In this document: positions 10,467 to 22,550 of the stretch, in pieces
Numbering within the stretch: position 1 is the stretch's first letter
How the letters are laid out: each line of letters opens with the position of its first letter
From: Panagrolaimus kolymaensis
Taxonomy: Eukaryota > Nematoda > Chromadorea > Rhabditida > Panagrolaimidae
Length of the DNA: 64,000 bases
Assembly (NCBI GenBank): GCA_028622995.1
Contig: JAJQJQ010000028.1
Location: 1,798,001 to 1,862,000, forward strand
Reading direction: 5' to 3'
The notes under the pieces: generated by a model
What the model was told of the DNA's origin: nothing
Seen by the model: only the letters and a program-made list of their open reading frames with translations
The model's database searches: none
Program-made: the position numbers and the translations under genes

Positions 10467-13293
10467 TTACGTTCTTTTAAAAGCTAATCGTCGTCTACCA
10501 ATTTGAGTTTGTTCACATTGTTGGCCACCGCCATCACCGCCACTGCTGCCAGTAAGTTTAGAAATGAGTGATTCATCAATTTTGATGTCAGACGCCAAAT
10601 AAATGGCATGATCGAGAATTTTGAATTCGGGATCTTTAAATTCAATGGGAAGCCCGCCACTTCCAGATGGAAGTTCAATGGGAATGCCCTTTTCAAGGAA
10701 GTTATTAACTTGTTTGGCAATCATATCTTTTCCAAGATTACTCAAACTATCGAGGGCATCTTGATTTAAGCCAAGGGATTCATTTGGATCAGTGAGATTC
10801 AATTTAGTTATTTCTCCATGACCCTTGAGTTTATTATCTTCAACTTTGAGATTAACTTCAAATTCAGCTGTAACATGAATGGTTCCAATATCATCCCCGG
10901 AATCTGTCTTAAGATGGGCATTAGCAACAAAATCAATGGTTGCAGTTCCATCATCTTTCGAACTAAGAATGATGGATGGAGCTCGTTCAGTGCTAACTTC
11001 AACCACAACATTTTTATTTGGATATTTTTCGCGGGCGATTGGAAGAATATCTCCCAAACAGATTCCAAGATCAGCGAGAGATCCTCCAGCATCATCGCCA
11101 CCACCGCCTCCAGCAAGGTCTTCAAGTTGACGACGAGAACGACGTTTGCGAAGTTTATTGAAAAGTTTTTGGAATTTACGTGATTTACGGACTGAAGATG
11201 AGGTGCTTTCATCCGTCTATAAATGGAAATTTAGAATACAATAATTTCAACCTTTTAAAATTTAAGAAAAAAAACATTCAGAAAAATTTGCATTTTTAAT
11301 TTAGAAATCAAAATATGAGAATTTTTTGGTTTGTTTTTTTCTTGTTTTGATTTATTCAAATTTTTTTTACTTACTTCAACGCCATTATCTTCTAATCCTT
11401 CTTCATCATCCGAGCAAGTTGTCTTTAATAATGGGCCAATCAATGGAGTTTCATTATCCAATTTAACAGACAAAAATTGTACCCTAAAATCCAATTTTCA
11501 TTAAATTTTTTACACCTGCCACTACAAATAAAAAAATCTTACTTGTGTAAAGTATAGAAAAGTGAGTTAAGAGTGTAATCACTGATGAGAGCTTCAGCCA
11601 TTTTATCACCGTGTTCACTTGGGAATTCCAAAGGATATGGTCCAAATGGAGTTCCACCATTTCCATTTTGACTGAATTCACCATCAAGATCAATGGTGTA
11701 ATCATGATCTGTTGCATGAGTATCTTTGATACCAATGGATAAACTGAGATCTTCAAGTTTGGACATATCCAAGAATTTAGTGAGTTCTTTAAGTCCACCA
11801 ATTCCAGCATCTTTAGCTTTGGATTCAAGACCACCCGAACCTCCTTCAGACCCTGAACTACCAGAGTCACTTGAGCCTCCTTCTGAGCCAGAACCTGATC
11901 CTCCACTTGATTCAGTAGTGGTTGATTCAGAATCTTCTCCTTCTTCCGCTTGTCGAACAACCCTGTTCGCAATTCGATGAGGAGCAAGATTGGATAACCG
12001 AGAATTATAAATTTGTTGTTGAGTATTGAGTTGAGTGGAACCAGCAATTCTTCTTTTGATTGAAAATCTTTGATTTCCATATGATGATGGTGTAGCTGGG
12101 GCATCTGGTGGAGGTTTCGAGCCAGATGATGATCCTCCAGTAACAGAAACATCTGAAGATGAGCCTGAAGAGCCAGAGTCCGATGAGGAGGAGCCACCAC
12201 TACTGCTTGATGAGCCACTATCAGATGAGCTGCCGCCGCTGGAGCCAGACTCACTGCCACTACCAGAATTGCTTCCACCTTCACTTCCAGAGCCTCCAGA
12301 GTCTCCAGAGCCTCCACCTTCTTTATCAATTCCCAATGCACTACCAGCAACATCCAATAATTTACTAACCGAAATGGTTGTAGGAATGAGTTCAACTTGC
12401 TCATTAAGTTTGCTATTAAGAATTTCAGGAATTTTAGCGCACAATTGACTTGGAATCATTTTTCTAACTTTTCGACTTATTTGTTGACGGAATTGTGTAT
12501 TCGCCAAATCACCAAGAGTGCCACCATTTTGAATCATGATATCCAAATTTCTAACTCGTCCACGACATCCTGCAACTTCGATGTGAGGTGAGCCATCTTG
12601 ATTTCGAGTCAATGAAAGTTCAATGGTGGTACTAATTTGATTGGCATTTGCAACAATATTTCCAAATAATCTCATGGCTCTCAAAACAGTAATTTGACCA
12701 TTGAGAGTTCCAACAACGGTTACTCCAACATTTTCCACCGAAATAACAATTTTATTTGGTGGCGAAGGATGTAATCGAACGCTTGAAGGACATTGGAAAT
12801 TCGTGATTCGAAGATTATCCACACGAATACAACCGCCTATTTGTGGGAGGCATTGACTAATGGTTGGAATTTCGGCTTTACTAATTAGTTCACCCAAAAG
12901 TGGAGGAATCATTTTAGAAAAATAATCAAATCCAGGTTGATTTATTCTTGCTCGAATTCCTGGTCCACCTCGTGTTCCACCATCCAATTCAGGATTATAG
13001 TCGCCACCTGATGAACTTCCAACATCATTTTGGGATAATATTAAAGGGATTAACAGCAATAATATGAACTGAAAAAAAGGTTTTGCGATATTTATTCAAA
13101 CCAAAAAAGGGCAAAAATTCTAAGACTTTTTTAAAAATAAAAGTTTGGACTTAGAAATTTTTCAGCGAAATTTTTTAAGAAAATGAAAATTAAGAAAGTT
13201 TCACTTTTGAATTAACAAAAACAGAAAAAAACGGTAATAAAATTTTAGGCTAAAATATTTTATAATAAAAAAATAACTTACAAGTAGCCTCAT
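10467..13293 (-). CDS. Secreted BPI/LBP-like lipid-binding protein with Ser/Gly-rich insert
   Basis: Four exons in transcript order: 13293-13282, 13068-11543, 11483-11375 and 11216-10467. They give 798 residues. The tiny first exon encodes MRLL and completes a signal peptide with FILLLLIPLILSQ. The N-terminal barrel half shows the BPI/LBP/PLUNC pattern (GFDYFSKMIPPLLGELISKA, then IGGCIRVDNLRITNFQCPSS). A Ser/Gly low-complexity insert covers about residues 255-330, with a second acidic Ser/Gly run near 370-410. After a basic stretch (RKRRSRRQ) a second lipid-binding-like half follows (LCLGDILPIAREKYPNKNVV type sequence to the C-terminus). The family binds lipids or lipopolysaccharide outside cells. 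The basic stretch could be a proprotein-convertase site. Family assignment is good; ligand unknown. Confidence 0.82.
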
Positions 13294-14788
13294 TTTGTTT
13301 GAACTTTTTTTTAATCGTTGGAAAGTAAGAGCAAGCTGAAACGTAAACTTTTTTTTATTCAAAACTAAAAAATGGTTATTTTATGGAAAGGCGGAAATAG
13401 TAATTTTTAACTAAAATGAATATCAAACTGTTTTCTTTATGGCTCACGTAACAACCGATAAAAAAAAGATTGCAAACATCAAAAATTCAAATAAATTGCA
13501 TCACAGCTTTGTCCGAAAAAGAAAGAAAACAAGCTTTTTTTTAAAAATAAAAATGAAAAGGGAAAAGCGACTTTTTTATTGCTTGCGCCATCGGAAACAG
13601 AAAAAAAGGAGAGAGGTTTCAAAACACGTTTTTATTTTTTTATCTTTCTCTCTCCCTTGGACGACTCCAAATTCGAATGAAATAAAAATGGAATGTGGTT
13701 ACGTCTTTTTATATCATCATCGAAAAAACTCTCTATGTGGGATATGCAAAATACGATTTGGTTGGATACGCTTTTTTTTTCTTTCTTTCTTAGCCTTGCC
13801 TGAGGCAATCAAGGATATGAGGGAGGAAAGAAAAGTGAAGCAACCAACGATGATATTGCGCAACGGTCAAAGGATAATACTTTTTTTTTCTACTATTATT
13901 ATATCATTCCCCTTAGGCAATGGATAAATGGGATAAATGAAAACAGAAAATAAGATTTGTGATCAGAAGATCGCTGAAGGTCGACTTTGAAAACAGAAAA
14001 ATGAAATAACAAGAAAGAAAGGCAATCAAGTTAAATTGTTTTTGGTTTGATAAAGGTAAACTGGATTTCTTTCTTTTTTTGTTTGAGTAAAAAAAGAAAG
14101 TTAGAAAGTGACAATAGCTGATCTAATCTCTAATTTTTTATTGCTTTGGAGAAAAAAATATTTATTTTTTTATTGGCAACAATAAAATAATAAGAACAAT
14201 TAAAAACACGAGAGGAAAACTTGAACATTTCATAAACCATTACATCAAACCACATTAGCACGGGCAAAAACATCATGGCTTTATCAGGTGTATTACATAA
14301 ACTATACCAATATTTAAAAAAATATTGTATAAAAAAATTCACAAAATATAAACAAAATGTGTGAGAAAAAGATAGAACAAGCATTATCCCAAATTCTATT
14401 GTTGATAAATTTTTTTTTAAATAGCGGAGTGTCGTAAAGTTAAATTTGTTTTATTAGTGATTTCAATTGTTTCATTTTCATATAAAAATTCTTTTTTCCT
14501 TTTGCATTGTGAGTTATTTTATTTAAACTTAATATTTTTTACATTTAATTATTTGTCATTTTTTTCAATGCTATAGCTAACAACAATGTTTATCCAGTAG
14601 AAAAAAAATCACTCACTGACAAATCCTTCTTTTTTTTCTATCACCATAACAGTTGTTGCTGTCATTAATGCTTGCTAAATGGCTGGGTGAGTCATCATGC
14701 TTTTGCAATAAAAGTATTAAATTTCTTGGATTTTCTTTCTCACTTTTTTGTTTTCATTCTCGAAAAAAACTTATATCTGCTGCTGATC
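13294..14788. other. Divergent intergenic region between the BPI-like and TRPA-like genes
   Basis: About 1.5 kb that should hold both promoters. An open frame at 13439-13927 is Lys/Phe-rich and lacks ankyrin or other motifs, so it is not called. Confidence 0.45.
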
Positions 14789-16658
14789 ATGTCTAAAAAG
14801 CAGTCGCTACATTTTAACAACAAAAGTATGAATATTAACTCTTCTTCCTTTAATAATACAGAGTAAGTTAATCAATTTTCAACTTTTTTTACAATCGAAA
14901 TTTTTTTGGAAAATCTATCGTTAATTTTATTTTTTTTAGAATAACCCTCGAAGAACTCAACAAAAGGACCCAAGTCTTCAATGGCCAATCTTCTGGGCGA
15001 ATTATTTATGTTTTTGATTATGACAATTTTTTTAACAATGACAACAAACCTCATCAACTTAAAGATCTTAAAGATAAACATAAATGGGAGCTAATCAAAC
15101 ACCCATTAATTCTGAATTATATCAATGAAACATTATTAAATTGCGCATGGATTTATGCCTTTCAATTAATCTTTTATTTCGCATTTTTATTTCTTTTATG
15201 TTTTTATATTCATTCAGAACCGACAGTATGGTTAAATATTGTGTTGATAGGTTTTATTATAATTCTGGCTTTTTCATTGGTAAGTAAAACTTTTTCGCAA
15301 ACTTTTACTTTTTTGAACTTATTTTAAAATTTGTCTATATTATTTTTAGACGATGAAAATTCACATGAGAGTTGAAAGAGAAAAGAATAATAATGAAAAC
15401 CAACGAGAAATTTATTTATTCTTGCGAAATAATCTTCGGTTTATTTTGTATGCCATTTTTACATCTTTAACATATTTAATTATTTTTTTCTTTGCCTGGT
15501 TTTCATTGGCTAATCATTATGATTCAAGTAATCCCAAACTTTTGGTATGAAATAAACAAAATTAGTTAATTCGAAAAATTTGGATGTTTTTTTTTTAGAA
15601 ATCAGTTGTATGGTTTTTGCCGATTATTGCAGTTTTATTTTCATGGGTGCATTGTTTGCATATTTTAAGGAAATCTCCTTGCGGAATTTACATTATGATG
15701 ATGGGAAAAATTTTAAGAAGTTTTATTAATGTATATTTTAATTTATGAAAATAAACTTAATTTTAATCCATTTTTTGTAGCTTGCTTTAATTTGGATTAT
15801 TACTTTAATTTGCTTTACATTTTCTTTTCGTTTGGTTATGAAAGGCAGTCAAACACATCCATGGAATTATTTAACAAATTCAACTTCCACAAATTTATCA
15901 ATTTTTAAAACTTTTACAAAAATAACGGCAATGATGGTTGGTGAAATTGAAGTGAATGATATTATTGAACAAAAAGAATGGATTGCAAGTGTTTTACTTA
16001 TCACTTTTGAAATTATCACTGTTATACTTTTAATGAATTTGATGGTGAGTAACAATATTGGAAAAAGTGAAAAAAGAAGTTTGTGTTTTAGATTTCCCTC
16101 TCGGTTGGAGATGTTTCACAACTTCGAGCATCAGCCGAAAAGGAACTACTTCGAGTGAAAACCAGCTTTTGCATTAACGCTTTATTTATGCCTCGATTTT
16201 TTTCTTGCTGGTGTTGTGGAACTCCGCTAAACAAAAAACGAATCAATAATATTTTGTTTATTAATAAAAACGATGATACCGAATTTTCAACTTATTCATC
16301 TTTGTCAGATTACTCTTTATTTCAAGAAAATCAATCTCAAAAAGATGAAAACATTTTCCAAGTTCCCCTAAGTTCAGAGGGTTTAAAATTTTTTAGCCCG
16401 CTTATTTATAACCGAGAAGATTGGAAGCCTAATTTGGCCATCGAAGAGGCAGCTTATTTAAGAATTATTAAAAATGATGGCGGTTCTGGAATTGGCACTG
16501 TCAACGACGTAAATTTTTTAGGTATTTTGAAAACGCTGAAAGACCAGGAATCTTTTATCACCAAATTTAAACGATGGTTGATTGGATTGAAATTAAGAAA
16601 TTTTCCAATTCAAAATGTTTCTGGTGATTTATTTTCATTGAAAATTTGTTCTGAATAA
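14789..16658 (+). CDS. TRPA-like cation channel, short N-terminus without ankyrin repeats
   Basis: Six exons (14789-14862, 14940-15279, 15350-15544, 15599-15730, 15781-16044, 16092-16658) give 523 residues. Only about 65 residues precede KWELIKHPLILNYINE, the pre-S1 region. Six membrane segments follow: S1 near 83-105, S2 near 117-137, S3 near 160-188, S4 near 205-230, S5 near 248-266 and S6 near 312-340. The pore loop holds TAMMVGEIEVNDII and S6 ends ILLMNLMISLSVGDVSQLRA, both typical of TRPA channels. TRPA proteins normally carry a long ankyrin array; none is visible upstream. This is either a truncated copy or a specialised short channel. All splice phases are consistent and no stop interrupts the frame. 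Confidence 0.8.
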
Positions 16659-16815
16659 AAAACTACGATATTTACAAAAAAAAAATACAAATACATATTT
16701 GTTTCTATATGTAATGGTACAGTAGTTTTATTTTTATAAATCAATTAAATATTTTATTTACGCAGATTGTAAGACGATATAAATAAAACATAATTTTAAA
16801 AAAAATTCTGCTGAC

Positions 16816-18006
16816 TTATAATGGTTGTTTTTTGCATATTGCATAACTAAATGTTGAATAACAATGGCCATTAGCCCATGATCCAGGTGAAGCAGAGCAA
16901 GCCTTTCCATCTTCTAAGTCACCGCATTGATATTCTATAAAGAAAAGAAATTTTATTATATGTAAATTATTGTTTCGAAAACAAAGGAAAGCAAAGTCAC
17001 CTTGAACATTTAAAGGACGCCCAGCAACCCAATCCGAATAATCGAAAGGTGTATTATCGGTCCATTCCCATGTTGATGAATTAGCTACATAATGGGAACC
17101 AATCCATGCATAAATTTGACATTCATTGTTAAATGGAATCAATCCTGTAAACAAATTTATTTTGTAAATAACTATTTTTTTTTGTTGCAGTTTGGTGGTT
17201 TATTTTTACCATTAAGAAATTTATTTTCAGCTTCGGCATGAATGGACGCCAAATGAGCATTTTGAGAAGCGCATGCATTTTCAGCATCCATCCAAGTGTA
17301 TTGGGTTAAAACAAGATAACAAAACCCAGTATCACTGGAAAATACCCAGGAATCCGGACAATATTTTGGTGTTTGTGGTGTCGTGCGAGCAGGACGAGAA
17401 GTAGTAGTAGTCGTGGTGGTGGCGGTGGTGGTTGTAGTAACTATTGTCGATGTAGATGTTTTTGCAGTAATTGGCGGCATTGTTGTTGTTTGAATTTGCA
17501 TCATTGTAATCATACAAACAAAAGGTTTAGTTTTATCACATTTTTCAGACATCCATGTTCCTTCATGAAGTTTCATCGCGCCACAATCATATTCTTTTTT
17601 GTTTTTAGGTTCACCCTTGTGCCAATCAGTAAATGTAAAAGGGGAATTATCGATCCATCTCCAAGTTCCAGGGGTTTTTAAATTTGTCGCGCCAATCCAA
17701 AATTCACTAAATCCAGAAAAATTCAGTTGAGCTTGTTCTAAAAAATTATTTAAATATGGTTAAAATATAAATTTTCATTTTTCATTTACCTTTAACAAAA
17801 ACATTTTCAAACATGCTATTGATAGAAGCTAAATGTCCATTATTTTGAATGCAAATTGATTCAGCGTTTAAATATTCATGCTTTTTGTGAGAAAATAAAT
17901 AACAAACATTTTGATTAGTTATAGATTGGACAGTTCCATTAGGGCAAGATGCTAATAATACTCCAACAAAGCTTTTTAAAATCAAAATAAAGAGTAACCA
18001 ACTCAT
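16816..18006 (-). CDS. Secreted C-type lectin with two CTLDs and a Thr-rich linker
   Basis: Four exons: 18006-17790, 17737-17210, 17144-17001 and 16934-16816, for 335 residues. A signal peptide (LLFILILKSFVGVLLAS) leads into CTLD1 (CPNGTVQSI ... WIGA ... WRWIDNSPFTFTDWHKGEP ... C). A linker of Thr runs follows, then CTLD2 (YCPDSWVFSSDTGFCYL ... AWIGSHYVANSSTWEWTDN ... ending in ICKKQPL). Cysteines and the WIG and W-W-D core are present. Neither domain has an exact EPN or QPD sugar-specificity triplet (EPK in the first, GRP in the second), so calcium-dependent sugar binding is doubtful. Nematodes use such proteins in gut immunity and at the surface. Confidence 0.9.
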
Positions 18007-18117
18007 TTTAAGCTCCAAATAAAAATTAAATTAGTTTTAGTTCTTTGTTTTTTCTTATCACTCCTTTTTTTCAAGCTATTTTTCGATTATCTTTATACTT
18101 ATTTTTTACCATTGCAC

Positions 18118-18483
18118 CTACGTCATATAATTTTTAACATTTTCATCTCCTTTGTGGACATTTGATTCAATGAGCCCATCCAAATTTGGGATTTTTAAAA
18201 GAGTTGTGTAAATATCAGAAGAACTTTTGGAGTCAGTAAAAGTCAAAATACATCGAATAATTTCAGAAACAAAACCTTCGCTTTCTCCAATATTTTTAAA
18301 AGTTATCTAAAAAAACAAAGAAAATAGAAAAAAGTAGAAGAAAAAACTTACATTTTTCACTTTTCTATTTTCATAAAGTTTTTGAAAAGTTTTATCATTT
18401 TCACTTAACGAATCCAACAACCATCCAACTGTGATCGAATGATTATTTATTTTTTGGTTTACATCAATACTATCAGCCGTCAT
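18118..18483 (-). pseudogene. Truncated CHK-kinase-like copy (N-terminal part only)
   Basis: Two exons, 18483-18352 (44 codons) and 18306-18118, give 106 residues ending in TAG. They match the first 44-codon exon and the start of exon 2 of the full CHK genes at 30.6, 40.2 and 44.2 kb (NQKINNHSITVGWLLDSL, then GFVSEIIRCILTFTDSKSSS and IYTTLLKIPNLD). The ATP-binding and catalytic parts are absent. It lies 112 bp upstream of the lectin start, in the same orientation. It is probably a relic of the family, although the remaining frame is undamaged and could be expressed. Confidence 0.72.
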
Positions 18484-19214
18484 TTTTCTATTTTCAATCA
18501 ACTTTAAATTAAATTCCTTCAATTTTTATACAACTAACTCGATGAAAAAAAAATGAAACAATATTGCACAATCGAATCAATACAAAAACTATTCCTGTTT
18601 TCGAAGTGTATTAAATTCCCTTTCATGCAATTATAAAAAAAGGCAATCATGTCTGAACTTTTTTAATGCGATTTTGTAATCGCCCTTTTTCTCTTTTTTA
18701 AAAATCAAGTGTACAAACTACAAAAAAACAATAAATATTTATTACGCTTTTTTGCACAGATTTTGTTTCAACGATGTTATCGTTTTTTTTGTTGCTTCCA
18801 TTGCTTTATGAGCTTTTGAAATTTTTTGCAAGAATGTCGAAATAGTCTCTTTGCAATAACAAAAAAATTTACTAAAAAGTTACTGTAAAACTTTTTTATT
18901 TCATTAAAATAACTAAATAAGAATCAAAAGCAACGTTTCCGACAACATAAAAACCATATTAAATTAGGCGTTCTTAGAAACAGAAATAAACTTTTAACGA
19001 AAAAAATTTGATTACTTCAATTATTTTATCATGCTTTTTTAGAATAAAAAAATGTTATGGAGTAAAAAATATGGTGACAATTTTCCCGTGTTTCGCAATT
19101 CAATTATTTCTTAATTTATGGTATTAGCTTGGCTTTCGAACATTTGGTATCACAAAGAAAAATCTGTCACATTGCTTTCATTCAAACTTTCGAGCAGCAG
19201 CAGCAGAGTTATTT
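18484..19214. other. Intergenic region before the chemoreceptor cluster
   Basis: AT-rich. A GCAGCAGCAGCAG tract lies just ahead of the first receptor start, near 19194-19206. Nothing else recognised. Confidence 0.4.
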
Positions 19215-20286
19215 ATGTCAGTCATAGAGATGCCAACTTCCTCACCCGATTATGGTTTCGTTCCTGGCGGTCACATAATTAGCATTTATGATCCAAAAAA
19301 TACATATGAATACATTGTTAACTATTCCATTTGTACAATTTTTTATCTTTGCGCTTTGTTGGAATTTTTATGCCTGATTTTCTTTATTCATTGTTTTGTA
19401 AAGAAAATTAAATACTTTTACACTGCGTATTTTTTATTTCTCGTTTTGGGATATGTCGTTGACCTTTTACAATTTTTAACGTATAATCTCAAACTCGTTT
19501 GGAACTTATCTCGACCCATAATTATAAGTGAAAATTTTGTTTATTGGTATTCTGGATTATTTTTGGGGCCATGGAATACTATTTTAGCGCTCAATCGGTT
19601 TACTGCAATAATTTTTTGGAAAAAACATAAACAAATTTGGTCGGGTCAATGTTTGTTTTTTATTTTGGCAGCTGTGTTGTTTTATCCATTCATTGTAAAT
19701 GCTTATGTCATGGGCGAAGGTGAATGCTTTTTAGATATGCATTCAGATTTTTGCCAATCAATTCTCCATAAAGTGGATGAATTTGAAATGATTTCCACTG
19801 GCATTCATGTTTCGGTTACAGCTTTTCTTGGAATTGTAACTGCTTTATCACGCAGACTAAATTTGATTCAAATTTCTGAAGACAAAAGGAAATTTGAAAA
19901 ACATTTATTAATTCAATCAATTTTGGCCATAAGTCTTTTTGTGGTTTATATTATTTTGGGATATATGGTTGAAAATGTAATATATAAAGAAGAAAATTCG
20001 ACACTTTTGGATGTGATAATTTCTGATTTATTTGAAGCTTTAATGGAATATTTTTATATTTATTTCTTTACCTGTCCAACTTTGTTGTTATTTATTTTAT
20101 CGTAAGTTTTTCGTTGCTCCAAAGTCTTTAAAATTCATTGTTTGTTTTAGGAAAACCATGCGTCAAGGTTTTTTGAGTTTTTATCGATTGGACAAAATTT
20201 TCTGTTGTAAATCGACACAAGTTCACAATCTACAAAAAAGCCGAAGTTCTTTATCGAAAACAAGCATAATAAAAGTAATTATTTAA
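19215..20286 (+). CDS. Serpentine chemoreceptor, cluster copy 1 (Srg/Srv-like)
   Basis: Two exons, 19215-20101 and 20151-20286, for 340 residues. Seven hydrophobic spans are visible. Landmark sequences are FYTAYFLFLVLGYVVDLL (TM2), WYSGLFLGPWNTILALNRFT (TM3 with the Asn-Arg equivalent of DRY), FWKKHKQIWSG, DKRKFEKHLLIQS before TM6, and CPTLLLFILSKTMRQGF at the TM7 end across the intron. The tail is short and Ser/Lys-rich. Two tandem paralogues with the same intron follow. The family is nematode-specific and usually sits in cilia of sensory neurons. Assignment to Srg rather than Srv is uncertain. Confidence 0.85.
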
Positions 20287-20950
20287 ATCTAACTTGGATA
20301 AATTAAAAGAGGTTGACAACTATTATTCATTTAACCAATTTTTATATTCTGTTTTGTTAAAAAGCGTTGAAAAAGAAGAATGTGTAGAATTATAAATTAA
20401 TAGTCTCTGTTTTGTAATTTCGTCATTAATAAGAAATATTTTTGCTTTTATTAATATTAATAATTTGTTGAATAAGAGTTTAGCTGCGTGGATAATAAAA
20501 AAATTATTACAAAATAAAATTGTGAGGTTTCGTAACTTTTGTGCTTGAAAGTTTATTAAATTTGTTTTTTATTTTATTAGAAACCGAAGCTACGGTTTTG
20601 CAGAAAAAAAACATAGACTACAAAATTACTGTAAATTAACTTTTTGCACTTGCAAAGCTAAATAAAGATCTTTAAAATCATAATGGAAATAAATAAGAAT
20701 TTTATTTGAATATCATTAATTTTTCCTTAAAGCAAAATAATTTTACAAGTAAATTAGATTTTTTCAATTTCTTTAACATTTTTTTTTGAAATAAAAATTA
20801 ATGTGTTGTCAAAAAAGTTGATGACAATTTTTATATGTTTCGTACCCAAATTATTAATAATTTTATTAAATTTCCTTAAAAAGAGTATTAAAGAAAAATA
20901 AATTATCAAATAACTTTTATTCAAATATTTGAGTGGCAGAGAAATCAGTC
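20287..20950. other. Intergenic spacer between receptor copies 1 and 2
   Basis: Contains AGCTGCGTGGATAATAAAA and GTTTCGTAAC...GTGCTTGAAA near 20480-20550. A similar series recurs upstream of copy 3 near 22329-22420, consistent with duplication of whole gene-plus-spacer units. Confidence 0.5.
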
Positions 20951-22000
20951 ATGGAAATGCTAAATAATACAAATTCGAATTCGGAAACAATTACCATAAT
21001 GGATCCACAAAATATTTATGAATCCATTATAAATATTTCCATACATTCAACTTATTATTTCTGCGTTTTGGTGGAATTCCTTTGTTTGGTCTTTTTTATT
21101 AATTGTTTTGTAAAGAAAATTAAATATTTTTACACTGCATATTTTTTGTTTATTGTCTTAGGTTACATTGTCGACTTATTTGGGTCTTTAACTTTCCGCT
21201 TTGCTCGATTATGGCCTCAAAATCGTATAATTTTAGGCTTAGCGAATACAAATTATTGGTATTCTGGATTATTTCTTGGGCCATGGAACACATGTTTGGC
21301 GATCAATCGTTTTACATCAATAATTTTTTGGAAAATAAATAATAGAATTTGGTCTGGAGCCTCATTAATATTTATTTTGGCGTCTGTGTTGTTTTATCCT
21401 TTCGTTGTAAATGGATATATTATGGTTGAAGAAAGTTATTGCTTTTTTGATATGCATTCAGATATTTGCAAAGCCACCATAGATAAAGTGGATGAATTTC
21501 AAAATATTTCCACTGGCATCCATGTTTCCCTCTCAGCTCTCCTCGGTATTGTAACAGCTCTTTCAAGAAAATTAAATTTAATTCAAATTTCTGAAGACAA
21601 AAGAAAATTTGAAAAACATTTACTTTTTCAATCTATTTTGGCGATAACTTTGTTTGTTACTTATATAATTCTTGAATATATAATTGGAAATGTTGTGAAA
21701 AAAGATTCCACGGTTGCAGATGGGATTATTTATGATTTAGTTAAAACATTAATGGATTACTTTTATGTTTATCTTTTTACTTGTCCAACTTTGTTGTTAT
21801 TCATTTTATCGTAAGTTTTTTTTTAATTTTTTTTCTTCAAATTTTATAATACTTTTTTCTTTAGAAAAACCATGCGTCAAGGTTTTTTGAGTTTTTATCG
21901 ACTGGATAGAATATTCTGTTGTAAGTCAACTGAAGTGCGAAGCTTGCATAAAAGCCGAATGTCATTATCAAAAACCAGCATAATTAAAGTTGTTATTTGA
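20951..22000 (+). CDS. Serpentine chemoreceptor, cluster copy 2 (Srg/Srv-like)
   Basis: Two exons, 20951-21810 and 21865-22000, for 331 residues. It is very close to copy 1: YYFCVLVEFLCLVFFINCFV, FIVLGYIVDLFGSLTF, YWYSGLFLGPWNTCLAINRF, LNLIQISEDKRKFEKHLL, and a 136-bp second exon of exactly the same length starting KTMRQGFLSFYRLDRIF. The start chosen is the first ATG (MEMLNN); a GTG 18 bases upstream only extends the open frame. The N-terminus is short, with an NISIH glycosylation-type site before TM1. Confidence 0.85.
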
Positions 22001-22550
22001 CTGCTTTTTTGTAAATTATTTTTACATTTATATTTACTTTTGCTTTCATAATTATACTCATAATCAGAATTTATAAAAACAAATTACTAATGAATAAAAA
22101 GGTGAAAAGAAAAAAATTACATGTACGTTTACTATAATACTAAAAGTAAACACTTCCATCCTTAATTTGGTTATTGTGAAAAAGGCTAGTACTACCATTT
22201 ATAATTTATGAAATAATTTAACGCTATGGGGGCTATACAAATTCGCTTGTTAATTAAATATCTTTGTACTTTTGCTCTTTTTATGCTTGTCACTTATATT
22301 TATTATGATTTAAAAAACCATAAAACCAGCTGCGTGGTTAATAAAATAAATATAAAAATTAATATGTCAGCAAAATTAAATTAGTTTGATAGAAAAGTTT
22401 CATAACAAGGTGCTTAAAAATTTATTTAACTTTCATTTTTCTTAAATTTATTTCTTCTGACTTTCAAAGTAAGTAAACGAGCGCAAAGCAAAATTGTGGT
22501 GGCAGTTTAAACTTTATTATTTATTTTTTTAAAGTTTTGAAAAGTTCAAT
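22001..22550. other. Intergenic spacer between receptor copies 2 and 3
   Basis: Shares the AGCTGCGTGG...GTTTCATAAC...GGTGCTTAAAA series with the preceding spacer. No coding sequence. Confidence 0.45.

Noticed and set aside
13439..13927. 162-codon open frame upstream of the TRPA-like gene
   Set aside because: Lys/Phe-rich with no ankyrin or other motif, and no splice site linking it to the channel gene.
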